From Pomacea canaliculata (Eukaryota; Mollusca; Gastropoda; Architaenioglossa; Ampullariidae), in contig NC_037599.1 of assembly GCF_003073045.1 (NCBI RefSeq), forward strand, positions 3,844,001-3,908,000: a stretch of DNA of 64,000 bases. Direction: 5' to 3'. Each line of letters begins with the position of its first letter. Positions within the stretch are counted from its first letter, which is position 1. Position numbers and translations under genes: made by a program. Below, in pieces: positions 1 through 8,754 of the stretch. The notes under the pieces are model-generated. The model was not told the origin of the DNA. It saw nothing but the letters and a program-made list of their open reading frames with translations, and made no database searches.

Positions 1-133
1 AGCGTTTAAGTGAGTGCTTACGAAATAGATGCTGTCGATCAAACAACAAACATACTGCCGAGTAGTATTCAAATTCCCATCCGCCGCCTAAAGCGATCGA
101 GACTCTTTGCGTCACCACCGGGTATAGGTTTAA

Positions 134-250
134 CTCGGGAAATATGACATAAGTCACAACTACTCGTTCGCCGATTTGTCCTTTGCGAAAAAGAAAACAA
201 CGATGACGTATGTTGAAGAGACCAAAAAACCCATTCAAGTTTTGTGGTGA
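134..250 (+). pseudogene. Unidentified open frame, first piece of degraded coding-like block
   Basis: Seen: 38 sense codons run from just after a TAA at 131-133 to a TGA at 248-250, without an obvious start. The translation is rich in Lys, Thr, Ser and aromatic residues and reads like soluble protein. It is followed at once by coding-like pieces in other frames (275-532, 532-909, 692-1006). Inference: one piece of a gene broken by frameshifts, or a small exon. No family recognised. Chance is a real alternative, because the piece is short. Confidence 0.2.
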
Positions 251-274
251 AGCGTCACTAGCATTTTTGGCATT

Positions 275-532
275 TTGCACCGCCAGAACGGTGAATTTCC
301 TAGACGTCGTCAATTTTCTCGCGTCCGGGATTTAGTTACCAAAGTATTGGCTGCCTACAACGTCAAGGAGCAAAAAGGTTTCTTGCCCCCGATACTCCCT
401 TTCGACACTACTACAAGAACAGCACTCCCTGACCCGCGTTTTTTCGACACTCAAACATACACATCTAAGCGACAGTACGCTATGTCAACAGGTCTGGAGA
501 ACCTCGAACTTGACGTCGTGCGAGATTTCTGA
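275..532 (+). pseudogene. Unidentified ORF (85 codons) in 5' coding-like block
   Basis: Seen: an 85-codon open frame with high CpG content, whose first codon is not ATG. A second open frame (532-909) begins at the base where this one ends, in a different phase. The translation has an amphipathic start (DLVTKVLAAYNVKEQ) followed by a Pro/Thr-rich stretch, but no signal peptide or domain I know. Inference: part of the same broken coding block as the neighbouring pieces. Real coding function is doubtful because no start, splice sites or intact length can be shown. Confidence 0.25.
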
Positions 533-909
533 TGTGTACAACAATCGAGCTTGTTGCTTTTCTGCAAGCGCCGACCAACCAGATCACGTTCTATCGCTAC
601 TCTCGTGGACAGGTGAAAGACGCTATTTCGGCTCCCGGGCATACACTGCGTATTCTTAAATCGTCTCCGACGTCTATTTCTCTTTTGATGACAAAAGAAA
701 GACATCCCTCGCTGCTTCGCGACAAAATCACAGGCGTCCTCCATCGATTTTCTTCAACACGCCATCTACGAAAAAATCCCACTTTTTCGCAACAAACTCA
801 CAAAAACCGTAAAAAGCATAGAGGGCTTCGATTGCCAACGCCTTGTATCTCTGGGCCTTATGACCAAAACAGCCAAGGAACACCGATTCATCCGAAAAAA
901 GAGGAATAA
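532..909 (+). pseudogene. Unidentified ORF (125 codons), overlapped by a second coding-like frame
   Basis: Seen: a 125-codon open frame starting at an ATG that overlaps the stop of the preceding frame. Its first two thirds look protein-like, but the C-terminal part (from about residue 70) becomes Arg/His/Thr-rich in a way that suggests the wrong reading phase. A different frame, 692-1006, looks more natural over that stretch. Inference: the coding signal switches frame near 690-730, as expected for a frameshifted relic. No family recognised. Confidence 0.25.
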
Positions 910-1006
910 TTTCAAAGGGGAAAAAGAAGACGTGTACGTCAAAGAGTGCGAGTGGTTAGAGTGGTCATGTTTTGTAAAACATATCACTCGGCATAAATTA
1001 TATTAA
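692..1006 (+). pseudogene. Unidentified open frame (104 codons) with Lys/aromatic-rich C-terminus
   Basis: Seen: 104 sense codons between a TGA at 689-691 and a TAA at 1004-1006, without an ATG at the start. The middle is an amphipathic, Lys/Leu/Ile-rich segment and the end contains VYVKECEWLEW followed by a basic tail. It overlaps 532-909 in another phase. Inference: the C-terminal part of a degraded gene. The ECEW string loosely recalls the WECEW motif of endonuclease-like regions in some selfish-DNA polymerase proteins, but that is weak and from memory of the family only. Confidence 0.25.
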
Positions 1007-1281
1007 AAGAAAAACGAAATAGGAAAAGGCGAATTCGCGTCGAGGTGGCTTACAGAAACGCGACCGTCTATCAGTTTCACGGCTGTTTTTCACGGACACG
1101 AAACTGCTCCCCACGCGTCGGTCGGTCATCACCGTACGTTTAACAAAACACTCTCGAGTGGCGGGAAAACGCAGCGAGATCACGCTGTACTAAAACGTCA
1201 TCGGTGTTGAGGTGGATGTGGGGGTGGCGATTGGAAAGACAAAAAAGACCAACCCAAATTCTCCACCGTTTACGCTTGTAA

Positions 1282-1494
1282 AGCTCCCACTCCTACATTC
1301 AAACGATATCCAAACACGACATTTTAGCCGCCGGTGAAAGAGACGACGTGTTGGCCTGGTGCAGTGCGATCTTCACGTCCCGAGCGATTGCGCGAGCGGT
1401 TTTTAGCGAGATAGACGCCATCTTCAAAACCATTCATGTCACGCGCTCGACATTGCCTTTCATGCCGAGCGTACCGGAAAAATCTAACTGTTGA
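1282..1494 (+). pseudogene. Unidentified frame carrying motif copy 1 (paralogous to 1605-2201)
   Basis: Seen: 70 sense codons between TAA (1279-1281) and TGA (1492-1494). The central segment SRAIARAVFSEIDAIFK (about 1378-1428) resembles ARALRDAVVAECNNVFK in the 1605-2201 frame, and both are followed by an I-H dipeptide and an R-S/T-T string. Nucleotide similarity is low, so the match is at protein level, which argues that both stretches were once coding. Nothing upstream identifies a start. No family recognised. Confidence 0.3.
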
Positions 1495-1604
1495 CCGGTT
1501 CACAAGACGAGCTCATCGGACTATGTCGGAAACAAAGTTTACTAGCGACTCTTTTGTTAAAATGGTATCTTGAAATGGCTCATAGTCCACTGCGTTACTG
1601 ATAG

Positions 1605-2201
1605 ATAACCAGCCAACCTGCTTTAAGGCTTTGGCGACTATGGTCAACCAGCGCGCGACGCCAAGGAAACAGCGATCCACCAAAAACTTTTAAGCGAACG
1701 TTCAAAATGTTAGGAACATGCTTACGGCAAGACGTCAAAACATCGCCGCACTGCGACATTATACTCGGTGAATCTACTGTGAAAACTGATAACGACAGTC
1801 GCTTTCAAAAGCTGACGGAAATGACGGAGGACTTGTACGAGGTAGAGAATGGCAAAAGAATATAACATGGGTCTCCTTACAAATTGGTTCTTTCGTCTAC
1901 AGTACCAACTGAGAATAGCTCAGTTTTATACGATGCTGCAATGTCCGTAGCCGAGCAGAACTTTCGCTGGCGATGGACGGATTTCGTGATAGCAAGGTTT
2001 GGGGCACGTGCGTTGCGAGATGCAGTCGTGGCGGAGTGCAACAACGTTTTTAAAATACACACAATGTCCAGGACAACATATGGAACACATCACCAGACTT
2101 TGGTGAACAGCAAAAAACACAAACCGGACGCTTGCTGTCCTGCTTTCAACGGCGCGACGAACGACCGCGGGCTTGTTAAAACAGAGGTAGACAGGCGATG
2201 A
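1605..2201 (+). pseudogene. Unidentified ~199-codon frame broken by one in-frame TAA
   Basis: Seen: a single phase stays open from 1605 to the TGA at 2199-2201, except for one TAA at 1863-1865. The part before the stop ends in an acidic helix-like segment (SRFQKLTEMTEDLYEVENGK). The part after it contains motif copy 2 (ARALRDAVVAECNNVFK, about 1998-2051), matching the 1282-1494 frame. Base content is CpG-rich compared with the rest of the window. Inference: a pseudogene with one nonsense change, or two exons separated by a short non-coding gap. Function unknown, origin unknown. Confidence 0.35.
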
Positions 2202-2282
2202 TGTGGTCTGCAGAAACTTACATTTTGTTGACGGTGAAGATCAGAAAACTAGCAAAGGGCTAACAAAAGGATAAATGCTTGA

Positions 2283-2444
2283 CAAGTGATTTTAACAGGT
2301 TTTACCGACACAGAAGCGCGGTGGATGCAACACGGTTTCAAAAAAGATGGTAAATTAATGTTTACCTACAAACACCGAAAACTCCTTGTCCTATCTGTAC
2401 ATCAGCAGAAGGTCCTTGACGATGGGGTACTACCGTACGTATAG
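2283..2444 (+). pseudogene. Unidentified open frame, last piece of coding-like block
   Basis: Seen: 53 sense codons from after TGA (2280-2282) to TAG (2442-2444), in the same phase as 1605-2201. The stretch contains FTDTEARWMQHGFKKDGK, which looks like folded protein. A TTTTAACAG string just before it (ends 2298) resembles a splice acceptor, but no donor gives a clean join to the preceding frame. Inference: a further exon or fragment of the same unknown gene. Confidence 0.25.
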
Positions 2445-2668
2445 ACATTTGACTGCTGCTCCGTTAGACTGTGAATATTTTCAGCTGTGATAAAAGTTTT
2501 TCTGTTCTTTTGTGCGTCAACACATTTTTGCCCAGTCAAAAACAAAAGCCTGCTCCTCGTGGACTGGTGGACAAAGTTTATTAAAGTTTTACTTTTCTAA
2601 GCTTTGACGAAATGGGCTCTTCAATGCATTTTCCACAAAATACAAAAAAACAACAATCACTCGGGTAT

Positions 2669-2889
2669 GACAAAAATGCCGCCACGGATATGACATCAAC
2701 AAGATGGCCACCCTCCATGCCACTTCCGGCAAGATGGCCGCCACGGATTGACCTCATCAAGAATGGGACCCCACAGGGAATTCCGGCAAGATGGCCGACA
2801 AGATGCGCCAGGATATGACTCATCAAGATGGCCACCCACAGGGACTTCCGGCAAGATGGCCGCCCATGCGACTTCCGGCGGCTGTGACG
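2669..2889 (+). repeat. Three-copy imperfect ~60-bp tandem repeat with ETS/YY1-like motifs
   Basis: Seen: units near 2669-2739, 2740-2796 and 2797-2860, each ending in TTCCGGCAAGATGGCC, with a last partial ACTTCCGGCGGC at 2871-2882. The word CAAGATGGCC occurs five times (about 2700, 2730, 2787, 2824 and 2852). Known: ACTTCCGG is the ETS-family core and CAAGATGGCGGC is the YY1 consensus. Inference: a small tandem array that could act as a binding-site cluster or be part of a dispersed repeat. Confidence 0.7.
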
Positions 2890-3063
2890 AATCATGGCTC
2901 CCCAAATGTGCGATCGGCTCCCAATAAGGGGGTGAAAACAACATGCTATATACTCAGGCCACCCGGGGTCCTACCTTGTGTCTGCCAGCCACTGTCTTGG
3001 AAAATAATGCAACCTGTCCGTGGACTCGACTGCTGGCATAAGGAATGGATTTCATTGATGTAG

Positions 3064-3082
3064 CTTGTGTGTTTGTGTGTTT

Positions 3083-3151
<69 letters not shown>

Positions 3152-3170
3152 TGTGTGTTTGTGTGTGTGA
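3064..3170 (+). repeat. (TG)n microsatellite
   Basis: Seen: nearly pure TG dinucleotide tract with TTTG interruptions at both ends. The stretch from 3171 to 3480 holds nothing else I can name. Confidence 0.95.
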
Positions 3171-3587
3171 GATAGATTATGTTGGTTTGGCATGAATAGA
3201 AAAACTAATACGGGTATCTGAAATTGCTGCAAACGAAGTAGTTATACAGTGAAGAACACCACTTCCCAGTCGTCTACCTGTTAGTCAGCCTAGGTGACGT
3301 CCGTACCTCAAGTGCGCACCTGAAGAAGTTATAGACAATAAATTCGACTTCCGTTAGCACGAAACATCGGAGGTTAGTGTTTAGCACCTAATGTAGGTCT
3401 GTATGTTCGTCACCAGCCCCAGTTAACGGCTTTTACGACAACAGCCACTGCGCAAAAAACGTCTTGATAGACTTTAAACAGAAGTTTATTCATAAGATGC
3501 ACACGGCTGTTCTCCACTCCTCGCCCCCGACTTACTGACTTTGTAATGTGATAAAACATGGAGATCCCGCCTTGGACGATATGTCAC

Positions 3588-3775
3588 AGACAAGAAGACA
3601 AGAAAAGACAATGAAGAAAATGAAGGAATGAGAGTTACAACAAGACAAAAGAAGGAGAGAAAGAAAGACACAGAAATAAGGCTCATATGAAAAGCGAGAC
3701 GAAAAGATTTATATAACTATCGAAGGAGGAGGACGAGGAGGATGATGATGAGGAGGAGGAGGAGGAGGATCTAAA
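3588..3775 (+). repeat. Purine-rich low-complexity tract ending in (GGA/GAT)n
   Basis: Seen: A/G-dominated sequence from about 3588, becoming a GAG/GAT trinucleotide run at 3724-3770. Short open frames here on the minus strand are low-complexity Ser/Phe/Leu and Pro/His runs and are not credible genes. Confidence 0.8.
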
Positions 3776-4009
3776 CATCTTGTACAGGCCAGCATGCAAT
3801 AGATAACAAACTCGACATCAAAGGTAAGAGAGATGCGCAGATGATCCTCCATGTGCGTCACTGATGCGCACTCACGCGCACCCTCTCTCGTCACTGCTGA
3901 GAGATACCCTCCATGTGTTAGCCTCAGGCATACTCCCTGTGAGGTCTCACACATCAATTCTGAGCAAAAGATCAGAGAAATAAAACTTCAGCAGCTTGAA
4001 TGCTTTCTT

Positions 4010-4336
4010 TTACATCCCGATAATACCTTTATTATATGTCAGCAAGTCAGCCGTGACCACTGCGATGTTGAAGGCAGCCGAGCCTTTTGTCTCAAACATT
4101 AAAGACAAGTGATGACAGCATTGCACCCCCTGCCGGATGTTCCTCCGCACGTTTTCACCATCAACACAAACTAAAGTGTTCACATCCACAAACAACCCCG
4201 TCAGACTGACATCAACTATGGAGCGAGGATTGTCTCTTATTTCTTTCTCTGTAGCTATAAAATGGATTTTGTCGTTCATATGCTGGGTAGGACCGTGGGG
4301 TGAGTCCAGCAAACTCGTGATGGACCACTCACCCAC
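4010..4336 (-). CDS. Hypothetical 108-codon ORF or 3' end of a minus-strand transcript
   Basis: Seen: an ATG-initiated frame whose translation looks reasonably protein-like in the middle (RSIVDVSLTGLFVDVNTLVC) and ends at a TAA at 4010-4012. An AATAAA hexamer on the minus strand (4027-4032) lies inside the frame. Inference: either the last exon of an unrecognised gene or the 3' untranslated region of one. No domain recognised, no splice sites demonstrated. Frames of this length occur by chance in a window of this size. Confidence 0.2.
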   Translation of the reverse strand: MGEWSITSLLDSPHGPTQHMNDKIHFIATEKEIRDNPRSIVDVSLTGLFVDVNTLVCVDGENVRRNIRQGVQCCHHLSLMFETKGSAAFNIAVVTADLLTYNKGIIGM

Positions 4337-4339
4337 CCC

Positions 4340-7300
4340 CTACACACACTCCTCCACCCGTGGTTGCTGCTGCACCTTTATTTGTTATTGTGACATAACT
4401 TGTCCATTAAAGCTCGCCACGTCTGCGGTTATACACGTGTGTGAACAGAGGAAGGACGAACAATTTTTTGTTTCTCTCACACACACACGAAAACGAAGAA
4501 GAAACAATCTTCATTTGCACAGCATCAAGGACGAAGCCGCCTCCTAGCAACAGGGAGAAACAAGGATGCGAGATACTTTGACCCGAATCCAGGTCCAGTT
4601 TGTCAAAATGTTTATGTGAACCTCTCCTTCCTCCTTTCACTCCCTTCCTCGCCCCATCCAACCTAGATTCATCGCTTTGCGGGGTCGCCGTTTGGTGACC
4701 TTTCTTACTCTCACCCACCTATCATTCCTCGTCTACACATTAGACGATAACAACAGATGAATATGCAGTTATCTGCTTGTAAACATCCGCTCTTAGTCCA
4801 CTTATACATAAAAAAACATTTAACAAATATTTACAGATTACTTCGCCCATATAAACACACAAAGATGTTTCGATATACCGATAAAATGATGGAGATGCTG
4901 TTTAAAACAGAAAATACTGGTCAGAGATTGTCCCTTAAGGACGAAGCTTAAAGGACTTAAAGTTCAAGTTATAAATAGCATTTTCAATATTTTTCTCGTC
5001 GTGTTTATTCGCGCGCGTGTAGTAAGCAGCAGGGGTCATTCTCTAAAGTCGGGGTCACCCTTGGCCCTGGCGCACGTGACACTGTCAACGAGCTTCACTG
5101 AGTTTTGCTGTGATGGACAGTGGTGTCATCATACACATGTCGCTCGTCACGAAATCTGGGGTAGGGGTGCCTTTTAGTCGGGTGGGAGGGTCTTCTCACC
5201 CTCCTGGTGACAGGATTTTGTTCCTTTATGGATCCTGACCATAAAAGTTCTCCGGGGCAATGATAGATAATCTCGTTGATCCTCAGGTTGCGTCACAGAG
5301 AAGCCGACCTCTTGTTGTCTTCTGACTTACTTCTGGACAGGTCTGTGACCGACATCAAGACCCGGTTCAAAGCTCGTTTATTTATTTATTTTTTTTTTAA
5401 AGACGAAATTAAATATAATCGAATTCAGTGAGCGAGTTTAAATGTCATTACTAAGCAGCAGGTTTTTATTGAATAAATCCTCTGCAGACGACACTCACGG
5501 AGCTGACACCACACGACTGTACATACGTACGTACAAGCCAACAAGTCTGTATCAAGAATCATAGTATGTGTACCCGTGCGTGCGTGTGTACAGGAGGAAT
5601 GACAGGTCAGGAGGAGGCAGGAAGAAAGTGGTTGCCAGGGTTTCCCAGCAGACGACACCGATTACATGGCCCCTTGGAGGTTTGCGGAAGGTCGTTAAAC
5701 TTTGGCATCCAGGTCTTCGACCCCCAGGTCGTTGGAAGCCAGTGCCTTGCCGACCGGTGAGCTTTATTTTAGTCTTTCTGTCAGCCTCCTGTGTGAACTT
5801 GTCCGTGTCATTGTCCGCCGGTTGTTGCGTGAGTCCTTAGGGGTCTTCTCGAGGTTGTTCTTGTGGACAAACATGGAAGTAGTCATGGCGGCAGTTTGTA
5901 TATAACCGTCACCTAACAAAAAAGAAAAGCTGAAGGACTTATTCCAACGTTCGTTCACATTGTTTGGACTAAGGACTTTGTACACCTTGCCAGGTGTGGG
6001 ACTGAATAAATAAATGTGTAAACCACGGCCGTGTACAAGTTTACCAGTCGTACTCGGGTATCAAGATGGCAGCACAATGTCCTCCATCGCCGTCGTTATT
6101 TTCTGTGAGTCAACAGAGATCTTTGAATAAAAGAGGTTAGGCACTTACACGACCTCTGGGTCGAACATTCTAGTAAAACATTGTACATCCTTGAGTTTCC
6201 TTGCAGTCTAAGCAAAAGTCAGAGCTTCTTCTTTCCCCTGACTCCAATGGAATCGGTGTGTGTGTGTTTGGGGGGGAGGGTCCCGGTCCCTTGTACCAAA
6301 AGTCTGCATTTTATGAGAAATAGTCCACATGGTGGGTGAGTGAAGTGAGTGGATGAGACTCAGACTTAGAGACATGAGATCCCCAGCTGAGGTCGGATTG
6401 TTCCTGTCTTTGGCCAGCGACAAAAGTTCAGACGAGGTCGATGCACTTCCTTGTGTACGGCGAGGGCGAGATGTCGGGGGGCGGGGCGACAACAAATAAT
6501 TAGGATCGTGTCAATAGGATCGGGAGAGGTCATCCTTCCTTGTTAGTTTTTATTTCAACAGAGAACTTTAGAAAAGCTGTTAAATGTTGATAAAAAATAA
6601 TTGCCTTTAGAGATTCGTAAGCTAGTTTTAAAAAATTTCATCTAAAAGACTGAAATTATTATTAATTCACAAAAAATGAAAATTTATCTGATAAAATTAG
6701 TAGCCGCAAGATTACAGAAAATCTGTTTGATTAATCGGATGATATGTTCCATGAACACATGGGGTACTAAAGAAATCAGCCAGAAAAAAAATGTACCCTG
6801 GAGCCAGCCTTCAGCTACATTTTTTTAAAAGTACTGTAGAACGAAGGCGCAATATTTCTTTTTTTATTTCACTCTCTTTTGCGGAATTAGCTTGGTGGGA
6901 TTGGATTAGAATGTTTTGTGACAACAAGAGTCTTATTTGCACGCAGCAGGTGCGCGCAGCCAGAAACCAAGGGACGGGAGGAGACGAAGACGGTCTCTGA
7001 TGGCGGCACGTGCTGGACGATGCTTAGGAGGACGGTTGGTGGCAGGAGCGGATTATTTTCTCGCCAAAAGAAGATTTTAACGAGATCAGTCAACAAGAAG
7101 TCAACAAAGGACATTGTCTGATCGCCGACTTTTGATGAAAATGAAGGCTGAGGAGAGCGATTTTTTTTTTAATGACAGCATGACTGGTTCCTAGTTACCC
7201 ACCCACCTACCCTCTACTCAACCAACGAAATGTTCTGTGAAGAATGTTTTGTTTGTGTGAAGTGAAAATGTTCTGTGAAAAACGTTAGAAGACCAATGGG

Positions 7301-7855
7301 AATTCATTCGTAAAAGAAATGTGAATGTGATATTGACTGAACGTGACATCTCCCTTCTGTCACTTCTTGTGTTTTTATTTGCTTGTATAGGTCAAAGGTC
7401 GGTCACTGTCCAAGGCTGCGTGCGACATTCCACAAACGGTTTCCCCGAAATAATTTGTACGCACGTGCCTGTCGTGGTGTAAACAAAACAAACATCACGA
7501 GACTACTGGTGCTGGTGCCGGTCATGACACAAATTACCATTGTCACAGGTGTAATTACTCTCGCCATCCAGGAAGTCGCTTCTGTTGTCAGCGGCGACTG
7601 GCGACGAGCACAAAGGTCAAAGGGAGTTGTTCCGCCCACAGCATCCCCCCCTCTAACGGTGGAGGTGGGGGAGAGGGGTCGTTGGTCTGACACGGAGAGG
7701 GGGGAGAGGATGGGTGGGGATGGCAATGTCGGCTGGGAAAGCTGCAACGACCTTCGCCTCTCAGGTGTGACATGACATCTGAACTTTGTCTGAGGTAAGT
7801 TTAACAGACCGTGACGAGAGCGAAAGTGCGGGCATCCGTGTCTCTAGCACTTGTT
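4340..7855. other. Intergenic stretch with no supported gene
   Basis: I examined both strands and found only short, low-complexity open frames. There is an A/T-rich section at 6540-6800 and short CA/TG runs near 6255 and 4480. Nothing supports a gene, RNA or mobile element. Confidence 0.6.
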
Positions 7856-7981
7856 AGTGTAGTGATGGTGTTGTTTGTTGGTGAAGTGATGTTGATGTTT
7901 GTTAGTGAAGTGATGATGTTGATGTTTGTTGGGGTAGTGTAGTGATGTCGATGTTTGTTGGTGAAGTGATGATGTTGATGA
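7856..7981 (+). repeat. Short minisatellite, unit GTGATGATGTTGATGTTTGTTGGTGAA-like
   Basis: Seen: about four imperfect copies of a 25-30 bp unit built from GATGTTGATGTTTGTT and GTGAAGTGATG. Copies differ by GAT triplet number and single substitutions. The open frames that cross it simply encode Asn/His/Thr repeats and are by-products. Confidence 0.85.
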
Positions 7982-8670
7982 GAACATTCGAGAGGGGTTG
8001 GCGAGATGGACAACAAAACAAGAAACGTTGGCTGCATCAGTGAACCCACGAGCGTTGAGAAGGAGGAAAACTGAGAAAGAGGATGGAGGAGGTAGAAGGA
8101 GAGAGTTTACGAGCCCCTGCCCCCGAGACCTTTTCTCCATGACCTCCGAGTTGAACTTTGGCCTTTCTACCTTCACCCCGAGGTGGCCATTCTGCATGCT
8201 ACAGTATTCGTGACGACAGCTTTATATGAGCCTTGTGTCGAGGTGTTGCAGGTGGGGCTGTCTCCTGTCACTCACCTGTCTGCCGACGGTGAGCTTTCCT
8301 GGAGTTTGCGACAACTCCCTTATGAAGACGGCTTATGGTACTAACACAGACCTGACTACAACACTTGCACTTACAGGAGCTGACAGAGTAGACAACAACA
8401 TGCTCGTCGGTAACAGCAAACCATAAATAAACTGTAAACCACAAACAATAGATCAATCAACACTTCTTCCCAGACAGAGTAAGGAAATCAAGGATATAAA
8501 GCATTTATATAAGATTTATATACATAGGAGATGAAAAAAGGCGCAAATACATCAACAAAGTTTTTTTTTTTAAAAAAGCAAAATGTTTTGAAGTTGTAAA
8601 ATTATTTAGGGATGTTGTGGAAAAAGGATCTTAGGTGAAGGTCATTATCAGCGAGACCGAGGAAGAGGGG

Positions 8671-8678
8671 AAAAAAAA
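8671..8678 (-). terminator. Pol III T-run terminator for tRNA-Gln
   Basis: Seen: eight consecutive Ts on the minus strand, starting four bases after the tRNA 3' end. This is the standard RNA polymerase III stop signal. Confidence 0.85.
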
Positions 8679-8682
8679 TTCT

Positions 8683-8754
8683 AGGTTCCACCGAGATTTG
8701 AACTCGGATCGCTGGATTCAGAGTCCAGAGTGCTAACCATTACACCATGGAACC
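8683..8754 (-). tRNA. tRNA-Gln (anticodon CTG)
   Basis: Seen: 72 nt on the minus strand that fold into a complete cloverleaf. The acceptor strands GGTTCCA and TGGAACC pair, the anticodon stem CTGGA/TCCAG closes the seven-base loop CTCTGAA, and the T arm carries GTTCAAATC. The anticodon is CUG, decoding CAG. The A box (TGGTGTAATGG) and B box are intact and a T-run follows, so the gene should be transcribed by Pol III. Known: the sequence matches the highly conserved animal tRNA-Gln(CTG) almost base for base. No intron and no encoded CCA, as expected for a nuclear gene. It stands alone here; I found no other tRNA in the window. Confidence 0.97.

Noticed and set aside
3061..3170. CRISPR-like or other prokaryotic repeat array
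   Set aside because: All tandem repeats here are eukaryotic micro- or minisatellites without unique spacers of constant length.
2954..3232. His/Thr-rich minus-strand ORF
   Set aside because: Translation of the TG microsatellite.
5360..5375. CGGTTCAAAGCTCG as a tRNA B box
   Set aside because: No A box, no cloverleaf and no T-run nearby.
7588..7775. Pro/Ser-rich ORFs near a GGGGAGAGG patch
   Set aside because: Low-complexity translations on both strands without coding character.
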